Positions 16,584 to 23,728 of a stretch of 64,000 bases of DNA are shown in pieces (within the stretch, counting starts at the first letter, position 1; each line of letters starts with the position of its first letter). Where the stretch lies: contig NZ_OY761461.1 of assembly GCF_963664555.1 (NCBI RefSeq), positions 1,674,001 through 1,738,000 on the forward strand, in the 5' to 3' direction. The stretch comes from Labilibaculum sp. Lineage in GTDB: Bacteria; Bacteroidota; Bacteroidia; Bacteroidales; Marinifilaceae. A program made the position numbers and the translations under genes. The notes under the pieces were generated by a model. That model worked only from the letters and a program-made list of their open reading frames with translations, was not told the origin of the DNA and ran no database searches.

Positions 16584-17915
16584 ATGGTAAAGATAAAATT
16601 CGAACATAAAATTTTGATTTTCTATTTGTTGGTGGGAGGATTATGGATTTCATTCTCTGACCAATTGGTGAAAAATATAATTTCCGATCCTGATTTTCTA
16701 ACAGAAATACAAACATATAAAGGTTGGTTTTATGTTTTAGTGACTGGAATCTTGTTCTACGTTTTGCTGAAAATGCATTTGGTGAAAATTCGTAAGGCAG
16801 AAAAAAAAGCGAGAGAGAGCGACGCTTTGAAAACAGCCTTTTTGCAAAATATATCGCATGAAATAAGAACGCCAATGAATGGAATTATTGGTTTTGCAGG
16901 TCTTTTAAAAGAAAATGATCTGACGAGGGATCAAAAAGAAATGTACCTTGATATTATAACTAAAAGTTCGGATCAATTGCTTAACGTAGTTAATGATGTA
17001 TTGGATGTTTCGTTGCTGGATTCGGGAAATGTGATCATTAATAAGACCCAATTTAAGCTGAACGAATTTCTGGAACAGATTCATTCAGTTCATGGCACAA
17101 TTTTAACGAAAGATATTTCTCTTCAGTTAAATAATACTCTTTACAGTTCAGATTACATTGTTTTTTCCGATAGAGTAAAGTTGGGACAAATTCTAGATAA
17201 TCTGATCAGTAATGCAATAAAGTATACTCTAAAAGGAGAGGTTGAATTGGGATGTGAGATGAAGGAAGATCAATTGCTGTTTTATGTAAAGGATTCAGGG
17301 ATTGGAATTGCTCCGGAATATCATGAGAAAATTTTTGATCGTTTTCACAGGGCAGAGATTGAAACAACAAAAACGATTGGTGGAGCGGGCTTAGGCTTAG
17401 CCATTTGCAGAGGGAATGTGAATTTATTAGGTGGTGATATTTGGGTAGAATCCAATCTTGGAATTGGTTCCAAATTCTATTTTACAATTCCTGGTGATTT
17501 CGTTGTTCAGAAACCTACAGTAGAGGAAAAAGCAGATTCGAAGAGTGTTTTAAGGCCGGGTTGTGTGCTTGTTGCAGAAGATGAAGAATATAATTTTCTT
17601 TACATATCAAGAATATTAAACGATGCGGGAATCGATTTTTTAAGAGCGAAAAATGGACAGGAAGCAGTGGACATTTGTCGGAACAACTCAAATTTAGGAA
17701 TGATTTTGATGGACATTAAAATGCCAATTTTAAATGGTTACGAAGCGGTTAAGATAATTCGGGAGTTTCGTAATAACATTCCTATTATTGCTCAAACCGC
17801 TTTTGCCATTGGAAACGAAAAAAGAAAGGCTTTGGATGTAGGGTGTAATGATTACATATCAAAGCCATTTAAGAGAGATGAATTGTTAAATAAGATTAGA
17901 AAAAATATCAGATAA
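16584..17915 (+). CDS. Membrane hybrid histidine kinase/response regulator
   Basis: This 443-residue protein has two short N-terminal membrane spans (about 9-27 and 48-64) with only a small loop between them, so it has no sizeable sensor domain. The HisKA dimerisation motif follows with His92 in [11 protein letters not shown]. The HATPase domain has its N box (DNLISNAIKY) and G boxes (DSGIGI, GGAGLGLAI). A receiver domain has the acidic pair in VAEDEEYN, phospho-acceptor Asp377 in LMDIKMP, and Lys near ISKPF. There is no output domain, so phosphate must be passed to another protein or kept for autoregulation. It stands alone between the pbpC and glsA genes. Confidence 0.9.
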   Translation: MVKIKFEHKILIFYLLVGGLWISFSDQLVKNIISDPDFLTEIQTYKGWFYVLVTGILFYVLLKMHLVKIRKAEKKARESDALKTAFLQNISHEIRTPMNGIIGFAGLLKENDLTRDQKEMYLDIITKSSDQLLNVVNDVLDVSLLDSGNVIINKTQFKLNEFLEQIHSVHGTILTKDISLQLNNTLYSSDYIVFSDRVKLGQILDNLISNAIKYTLKGEVELGCEMKEDQLLFYVKDSGIGIAPEYHEKIFDRFHRAEIETTKTIGGAGLGLAICRGNVNLLGGDIWVESNLGIGSKFYFTIPGDFVVQKPTVEEKADSKSVLRPGCVLVAEDEEYNFLYISRILNDAGIDFLRAKNGQEAVDICRNNSNLGMILMDIKMPILNGYEAVKIIREFRNNIPIIAQTAFAIGNEKRKALDVGCNDYISKPFKRDELLNKIRKNIR

Positions 17916-18210
17916 TTACCAAGCTTTTTTTTATCTGTAAATCCAATTGACCGCTGACTAAAAAGAGGAACATAATTTTAGATTGATTGATGGCTTTTTA
18001 GCATCTCTCATATTAATATTCAATTTAAGAAAGCCGGAAAAAGCATAATGGTTTTTAATCACGACAAAATACAATATGGGAGGGAATAGTATTAAGATTC
18101 TTATTGCCTTTGTATTACATATGGAAAATAGAGTACTGTAAACTCATTTTTAATCTATTAGGATTTTACCGTTCAAAATGTAACTTTAAGCCAACTTAAT
18201 AAGCTGGTTT

Positions 18211-19125
18211 ATGGAATACCAAAAGATATTTACTGAGATTTTAAAAAAGATGGACGATTATAAGGATTCCGGGAGTCCTGCGTCTTATATTCCGGAACTT
18301 CGTGATGTTAATCCGGACAAATTTGGAGTTCATTTAATTACAAATACAAACCAAAATTTTAGTCTGGGAGATTCAGAAGAAAAGTTCTCCATACAAAGTA
18401 TTTCAAAAGTTTTGTCCTTGGTAATGGCTTACAAATTGGAAGACGAGAATTTATGGAAAAGAGTAGGAGTTGAACCATCTGGTACTCCTTTTAATTCCTT
18501 GGTTCAGTTAGAATACGATCAGGGAATTCCGCGTAATCCATTTATAAATGCAGGAGCATTGGTAATTTGCGATGTGTTAGTGGAACATCTGGAAAATCCT
18601 AAAGAAGAATTTCTGAATTTTGTAAGAGCTCTGTCAGGTAATTCTTCTCTTGAGTATTGTTCCCGTATTTCCGAATCAGAAAAATCAACAGGTTATCGAA
18701 ATGCTGCTCTAATCAATTTAATGAAGGATTTAGGGAATATCCGTAATGATATTGATACCGTTCTGGACTTTTATTTCAATTTGTGTTCCATCGAAATGAC
18801 TTGCAGCGAACTTGCACGAACATTTCTATTTTTAGCTTCGTATGGTATAGATCCGATAACAAAAGAAAGGTTTTTAAGTTCGAGTAAATCGAAAAGAGTG
18901 AATGCAATTATGCAATTGTGTGGCTTTTACGATGAGGCCGGAGAATTTTCGTTTAAAGTCGGATTGCCCGGAAAGAGTGGAGTAGGAGGTGGCATTGTTG
19001 CCATTCTTCCTAATCAATACAGCATTGCAGTATGGAGTCCAAGGTTGAATAAAAAGGGAAATTCGAGTAAGGGAATGAAATTTTTGGAACTGTTTACCAG
19101 CGAAACTGAATCTTCAATTTTTTAA
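18211..19125 (+). CDS. glsA: Glutaminase
   Basis: This enzyme hydrolyses L-glutamine to glutamate and ammonia. At 304 residues it has the standard length of the serine-type glutaminase family with a beta-lactamase-like fold. The catalytic pair Ser63 and Lys66 lies in FSIQSISKV; further family marks are PRNPFINAGA, GYRNAALINLMK and the loop PGKSGVGGGI. There is no signal peptide, so it acts in the cytoplasm. The sulfurtransferase gene starts three bases after its stop, so both are on one transcript. Such enzymes can serve nitrogen supply or acid resistance; nothing in the sequence decides which. Confidence 0.95.
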   Translation: MEYQKIFTEILKKMDDYKDSGSPASYIPELRDVNPDKFGVHLITNTNQNFSLGDSEEKFSIQSISKVLSLVMAYKLEDENLWKRVGVEPSGTPFNSLVQLEYDQGIPRNPFINAGALVICDVLVEHLENPKEEFLNFVRALSGNSSLEYCSRISESEKSTGYRNAALINLMKDLGNIRNDIDTVLDFYFNLCSIEMTCSELARTFLFLASYGIDPITKERFLSSSKSKRVNAIMQLCGFYDEAGEFSFKVGLPGKSGVGGGIVAILPNQYSIAVWSPRLNKKGNSSKGMKFLELFTSETESSIF

Positions 19126-19128
19126 TTC

Positions 19129-19974
19129 ATGTTAAAAACTCAAATCAAATTGAAACCGGTAGTATCAGCCAAATGGCTTTCTCAGCATTTGTATGATCCT
19201 AATCTGCTTATTCTTGATGCTAGTCTAAAGGATAATAAGGCCGGGTTAAAATCAGAATACGAAGGTATTCAAATTGTGAATGCACGCTTTTTCGATTTGA
19301 AAAATGTGTTTTGTGATCCTGATAATCCAATTTCAAATATGATTCCAAGTCCGGAGCGATTTACCTCAGAGTGCCGTAAACTGGGAATTAATAAGAATAG
19401 TAAAATAGTTGTTTACGATAATTTAGGTACTTATTCAAGTCCAAGGGTTTGGTGGCTGTTTAAAGTAATGGGGCATGATGATGTTGCAGTTTTGAATGGT
19501 GGTTTGCCAGTTTGGAGCAAAGAAAATTTTGCAGTAGAGACAAAGAAATCTATCGAATTGGAGCCGGGCGATTTCCAAGCTGATTTTAATCTGGAATCAG
19601 TCTTGAATTCTGAACAAATTCTCGAAAATATCAATAGTGAGCAGAGCCTTGTAATTGATGTTCGTTCAGAAGATCGGTTTTTGGGCAGAGTTCCCGAACC
19701 CAGGGAAAATGTGAAAAGTGGTCACATTCCAAAATCCATTAATATTCCTTTTAGCAGCGTTTTGGCTAATGGAATGTTTCTGCCGAAAAATGAATTAAAT
19801 GAGATTTTTGAACGCTTATCTGTAAAGAATAAACCCTTGGTTTTTTGCTGCGGATCGGGAGTAAGTGCTTGTATTGTTTTACTGGCCTGCGAGCTGGTGC
19901 GAACAAACAGCAAATATCTTTACGATGGTTCGTGGGCGGAATGGGGACAGTTGGAAAATTATCCGGTCGAATAA
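19129..19974 (+). CDS. Sulfurtransferase, 3-mercaptopyruvate type
   Basis: This protein has 281 residues with two rhodanese domains. The N-terminal domain is catalytically silent; the C-terminal one carries the active-site cysteine Cys241 in CGSGVS. That loop sequence is the hallmark of 3-mercaptopyruvate sulfurtransferases (CGSGVT in E. coli SseA) rather than thiosulfate sulfurtransferases (CRKGVT). The conserved motifs NARFFDL and YDGSWAEWG also fit. No signal peptide is present, so it is cytoplasmic, moving sulfur from mercaptopyruvate to thiols or cyanide. It is translated from the same message as glutaminase, with a gap of three bases. Confidence 0.9.
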   Translation: MLKTQIKLKPVVSAKWLSQHLYDPNLLILDASLKDNKAGLKSEYEGIQIVNARFFDLKNVFCDPDNPISNMIPSPERFTSECRKLGINKNSKIVVYDNLGTYSSPRVWWLFKVMGHDDVAVLNGGLPVWSKENFAVETKKSIELEPGDFQADFNLESVLNSEQILENINSEQSLVIDVRSEDRFLGRVPEPRENVKSGHIPKSINIPFSSVLANGMFLPKNELNEIFERLSVKNKPLVFCCGSGVSACIVLLACELVRTNSKYLYDGSWAEWGQLENYPVE

Positions 19975-19993
19975 TTCTTCTTTGTATTTCTGA

Positions 19994-20024
19994 TTTGCAC
20001 AGAAGAATCATTTGGCTATCTTTA
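19994..20024 (+). promoter_or_regulatory. Promoter of the carbonic anhydrase gene
   Basis: TTTG at 19994-19997 and TATCTTTA at 20017-20024 are 19 bp apart, close to the Bacteroidota -33/-7 pattern, with only the last base of the -7 box off consensus. The box runs into AGAATCATTCT, an imperfect inverted repeat that could be an operator. Confidence 0.5.
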
Positions 20025-20092
20025 GAATCATTCTAAACCATACCACTCTAAAATGATGATTTTTTAGTGGAAATGAAATAGCTATCGTAATC

Positions 20093-20632
20093 ATGAATCG
20101 ACTGTTACCTGTTAATTGTATTGAGGATATTTTGCCGGAATATCGACATACACCCATTGGATTGCTGCTGGAGTTCCATAACTTAAAACTGCCTTTTGCC
20201 ACTTATACCGAAGCCCAGCTTTTGGTTGGTATGTGTATGGATAATCGCAAACATCTGCATATCCCTGAAAATTTCTCTTATATTATCCGATCAGGAGGAG
20301 CCAATTTAAGATATAGTGAGTTTAAAGTTTCATACGCAATTTCTGTTGGTAAAATTAAGCACATAGCACTCATTGGCCATGATAACTGCGGCATGGTTAA
20401 TCTGCATTCCCGAAAAGATGAATTTATACGTGGTTTGGTTGGTACTGCAGGTTGGACAGCAGAAAGAGCGGAAGAACATTTTACCAATTTTGCTCCCATG
20501 TTTGAAATTGGAAATGAAATAGAATTTGTAGTGACTGAAGCCAAGCGATTGCGTGTGAAATATCCGAAAATTACAGTTGCTCCTTTGTTTTATCATGTGG
20601 AAACCAACCGCTTGTCGATTGTAGAAGAGTAA
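20093..20632 (+). CDS. Beta-class carbonic anhydrase
   Basis: This 179-residue protein has the zinc-site signature of beta-carbonic anhydrases: Cys48, with the Asp50/Arg52 dyad in CMDNR, and His96 with Cys99 in GHDNCGM. These would hold zinc and activate water for interconversion of CO2 and bicarbonate. It is shorter than typical beta enzymes (around 200-220 residues), and the N-terminal helix arm is reduced. No signal peptide is seen, so it is cytoplasmic. It lies 118 bp after the sulfurtransferase gene with its own promoter. A closely related, non-hydratase role cannot be excluded, since some small members bind zinc without clear activity. Confidence 0.85.
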   Translation: MNRLLPVNCIEDILPEYRHTPIGLLLEFHNLKLPFATYTEAQLLVGMCMDNRKHLHIPENFSYIIRSGGANLRYSEFKVSYAISVGKIKHIALIGHDNCGMVNLHSRKDEFIRGLVGTAGWTAERAEEHFTNFAPMFEIGNEIEFVVTEAKRLRVKYPKITVAPLFYHVETNRLSIVEE

Positions 20633-21068
20633 AAATTTAGACAATTGGTGAACGGGTAACAATACTGTCGACTCATTGCAATGCCACGCAAAAGATTAAT
20701 GTGTGTATAATAACGCTTTTAAAGCTTGCTTTACAGTTTCGTTTTCAATTATTCAATTGCATCGAGTCAGAAATACAATCCTGCAGAACTTCACCAGACT
20801 CCTTGAAGATTTATATAAATTTCCTTGTATCTGTAAAATACAGCTTCGGTTTTTTCCTTTATTTGCTGATTTTTTTGTAAAATTGATGATGCTGGATAGA
20901 TGAGTGTCCGGGGTGTTTTTAGTCCCATTGGTTTTTTGGTTCTAAAAAACATACAATTAACAGTTTGATGGTATACAAGAATGCAGGTACAGCCTGCCAA
21001 AGGAAAATTTTGCTCATCACTAATTTCAATGTGACTGGTTGTTACAATCATATAATAAACAAAACAAA
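20633..21068. other. 436-bp region with no convincing gene
   Basis: This AT-rich stretch lies between the carbonic anhydrase and carboxylesterase genes. The longest frames are an 86-codon one on the minus strand (20791-21051) and a 66-codon one on the plus strand; neither has a start context or recognisable motif. The promoter of the esterase gene must lie here, but no clear TAnnTTTG element was seen. Confidence 0.5.
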
Positions 21069-22703
21069 ATGGGAAAAATGTATTTGGTCGTTTGTTTTTG
21101 TTTTCTGAGTTTCATCATAATGGCTCAGAATACAAACAGTTCCAAACAAGTAAAAATTGAGAATGGAGTAATCGAAGGAATTAAAGATCCGCACAAAGGT
21201 CTTAGTCTGTATTTTGGAATTCCATTTGCAAAGCCACCTGTTGGTGAATTGCGATGGAAAGCTCCTCAGCCATTGGACAATTGGGACGGAATTTTAGAGA
21301 CTAAAAAATTTGGAGCAAAGCCTGTTCAAACGAATGTTTACGGTGATATGAAATCCCGTTCGGAGAGTATGAGCGAGGATTGTCTTTATCTTAATGTTTG
21401 GACTCCTGCCAAAAAGGGCGATGGGAAAGAATTGCCTGTTCTGGTCTATTTTTATGGGGGTGGTTTTTTGGCCGGAGATGGTTCTGAACCGAGATATGAT
21501 GGTGCAGCCATGGCGCAAAAAGGAATTGTTGTAGTTACCGTAAATTACCGTTTGAATATCTTTGGTTTTTTTGCTCATCCGGAACTTAGTGAAGAGGCAG
21601 GTTATAAGGCATCTGGTAATTATGGATTGCTTGATCAGAGTGCAGCCCTGAAATGGGTGCAAAGAAATATTTCAGCATTTGGAGGGAATCCGAATAAGGT
21701 GACCATAGCAGGAGAATCAGCAGGGTCTATTTCAGTAAGTGCTCAGATGGCTTCTCCTTTATCAAATAAATTAATTGCAGGTGCAATTGGCGAAAGTGGG
21801 GCTGCAATTAATCCAACTTTATTTCCAATACCCTTGGCAGAGGCAGAGCAAAAAGGCGTAGAGTTTACTAAAAAGGCTGGTTTAACTTCATTGGCCGGAT
21901 TAAGAAAACTAACTACGGATGAACTTTTTGAAATTTGCAAACAATCGAAAATTTATAGCTTTCCAACCGTTCTTGACGGATATTTTTACTCCAAATCACT
22001 CCCTGCTGTTTTTAATGCGAAGGAACAGGCACAGGTGCCTTTATTGGTGGGATGGAATTCGGCTGAAATTCCCGGAATGGCATTTATGCAGGGACTGCCG
22101 TATACTAAGGAGAATTTTATTAAAAAGGTGAAAATTACTTATCCTGATTCTTACGATGAGGTGCTAAAACTTTATGCACATGATACTGAAAAAGAAATAG
22201 AACAGTCGGCAACGGATCTTGCGTCCGACAGGTTTATATCCTACAGTACGTGGAAATGGTTTGATTTGCACCGGAAAAATAGTTCTCAGCCTGTGTACAG
22301 ATATCTTTTCAGTAGAATTCGTCCGGCCCTGGTTGATCAGGAATCCGTATCAGGACTTGCCGGAGGTACGAAAAAGAAAGAGGATGATTCATTTAAGATG
22401 CCTGAGCCGATTGGCGCTGCTCATGCCAGTGAAATTGAATACTGCATGGGCAACCTGTCTTTGGTTAACGATTATGCATGGACAGATGATGATTATACTG
22501 TATCGGAAAGCATGCAGACTTATTTTGCCAACTTTATACGAACAGGCAACCCTAATGGAGTTGGTCTTGAGAAATGGCCGGCAGCTGAGGCAATGGATCC
22601 TGCTCCGCCTGTCATGCTTATTGATGTAGAATCAAAAGTGGTTGACGCAAAGAATGATAATCGCTACTTATTTTTGGATCGTCATTATAAAAATAATCAG
22701 TAA
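21069..22703 (+). CDS. Secreted type-B carboxylesterase
   Basis: This esterase of the carboxylesterase/cholinesterase alpha/beta-hydrolase family has 544 residues from the chosen start. I chose the ATG at 21069 (MGKMYLVVCFCF) because it begins directly at a signal peptide cleaved near FIIMAQ; the frame itself runs back to 21039. The nucleophile is Ser217 in GESAGS, the oxyanion loop is YFYGGGFLAGD, the acidic residue is probably the Glu in NSAEIPG, and His lies in GAAHASEIEY, where PnbA-type esterases have it. It is exported to the periplasm or surface. The natural ester is unknown. A strong terminator follows, so it is transcribed alone. Confidence 0.9.
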   Translation: MGKMYLVVCFCFLSFIIMAQNTNSSKQVKIENGVIEGIKDPHKGLSLYFGIPFAKPPVGELRWKAPQPLDNWDGILETKKFGAKPVQTNVYGDMKSRSESMSEDCLYLNVWTPAKKGDGKELPVLVYFYGGGFLAGDGSEPRYDGAAMAQKGIVVVTVNYRLNIFGFFAHPELSEEAGYKASGNYGLLDQSAALKWVQRNISAFGGNPNKVTIAGESAGSISVSAQMASPLSNKLIAGAIGESGAAINPTLFPIPLAEAEQKGVEFTKKAGLTSLAGLRKLTTDELFEICKQSKIYSFPTVLDGYFYSKSLPAVFNAKEQAQVPLLVGWNSAEIPGMAFMQGLPYTKENFIKKVKITYPDSYDEVLKLYAHDTEKEIEQSATDLASDRFISYSTWKWFDLHRKNSSQPVYRYLFSRIRPALVDQESVSGLAGGTKKKEDDSFKMPEPIGAAHASEIEYCMGNLSLVNDYAWTDDDYTVSESMQTYFANFIRTGNPNGVGLEKWPAAEAMDPAPPVMLIDVESKVVDAKNDNRYLFLDRHYKNNQ

Positions 22704-22728
22704 TATTTTTTGCCTCACAATCATAAAA

Positions 22729-22766
22729 TACACCTCCATCTTTCGGGTTGGGGGTGTTGTTTTTAG
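22729..22766 (+). terminator. Terminator after the carboxylesterase gene
   Basis: ACACCTCCATC starting at 22730 pairs with the G-rich arm ending GGGGGTGT near 22757 (one G-T and one mismatch), with a TTTCGG loop and a T run ending near 22765. Confidence 0.75.
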
Positions 22767-22842
22767 GAGTGGCTGCAGGCAATTTTAAATTGGTTTTTTT
22801 TAAAGAAAAGCTTCTTCTTTTCAGATAATTAATTAATTACTG

Positions 22843-22850
22843 TAGTTTTG
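22843..22850 (+). promoter_or_regulatory. -7 promoter element TAGTTTTG
   Basis: TAGTTTTG matches TAnnTTTG and lies 30 bp before the ATG of the pseudouridine synthase gene. Confidence 0.55.
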
Positions 22851-22879
22851 CATTTCAATTGGATGGAAGTAGATAAAAA

Positions 22880-23605
22880 ATGGAATTAAAACGACTAAAC
22901 AAGGCAATTGCCGAAACAGGATATTGTTCACGAAGAGAGGCTGATAAGCTGATTGAGAGTGGGAGAGTGAAGGTGAACGGAACAACTGCAGATTTAGGCG
23001 TTAAGGTTACCGGCGAGGATACGATCAAGGTAAAAGGACAAACCATTACCAAGCAAGTAGGAAATATTTATTTGGCATTTAACAAACCAGTTGGCATTAC
23101 CTGCACTACAGATACTCATATCAAGGGAAATATTATAACTTACCTTAATTATCCGGAGCGGATTTTCCCAATTGGACGATTGGATAAACCGAGTGAAGGG
23201 CTTATTTTTTTGACCAATGACGGCGATATCGTGAACAAAATACTTCGCTCTCGTAACAACCACGAAAAAGAATATATTGTTCGGGTAAATAAAAGAATAA
23301 CATCCGATTTTATTAAAAAAATGGGAAATGGTGTTCCTATATTAGATACCGTAACTAAGAAATGTAAAGTTTGGAGAGTTGATGATTTTACATTTAAAAT
23401 AATTCTGACTCAGGGCTTAAACAGACAAATTCGCAGAATGTGCGAATATCTGGATTATAATGTGAAAACCCTGCAAAGGCTTCGGATTATGAACATCTCC
23501 TTAGGCAGCTTAAAAGTTGGAAAGTACCGCTCGTTTACTAAAACTGAATTGCAAACCTTGCTTAATTTGTGCGAGGATTCCGCTAAAACCTTCGATGAGA
23601 TTTAA
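22880..23605 (+). CDS. rluF: 23S rRNA pseudouridine synthase RluF
   Basis: This enzyme of 241 residues isomerises uridine in 23S rRNA (position 2604 in E. coli numbering). An S4 RNA-binding domain spans about 3-60 (RLNKAIAETGYCSRREADK). The catalytic domain has Asp102 in GRLDKPSEGL. The late motif GLNRQIRRMCEYL and LQRLRIMNI are typical of the RluF branch rather than RluB or RluE. RluF can also modify tRNA-Tyr in E. coli, but that is not implied here. The gene has its own promoter, and its terminator overlaps the promoter of the next gene. Confidence 0.93.
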   Translation: MELKRLNKAIAETGYCSRREADKLIESGRVKVNGTTADLGVKVTGEDTIKVKGQTITKQVGNIYLAFNKPVGITCTTDTHIKGNIITYLNYPERIFPIGRLDKPSEGLIFLTNDGDIVNKILRSRNNHEKEYIVRVNKRITSDFIKKMGNGVPILDTVTKKCKVWRVDDFTFKIILTQGLNRQIRRMCEYLDYNVKTLQRLRIMNISLGSLKVGKYRSFTKTELQTLLNLCEDSAKTFDEI

Positions 23606-23666
23606 AATAGTAATATTCTTAAATTTTTAATTCCTTTTTTCTTTGCTATTTATTGCAAGATCAACT

Positions 23667-23703
23667 AAATCAGGTAATATCGTGCCTGATTTTTTTATAT
23701 TTG
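23667..23703 (+). terminator. rluF terminator overlapping the next promoter
   Basis: AAATCAGG at 23667-23674 pairs with CCTGATTT at 23685-23692, then a T run follows. TATATTTG at 23696-23703, right at the end of the T run, fits the -7 element for the regulator gene starting at 23729. Confidence 0.75.
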
Positions 23704-23728
23704 TAGGAAACCAGATCGAATTGCAACT

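Noticed and set aside
20791..21051. 86-codon minus-strand frame upstream of the carboxylesterase gene
   Set aside because: It has no start context, no motif and unremarkable composition, and it would overlap the promoter region of the esterase gene.
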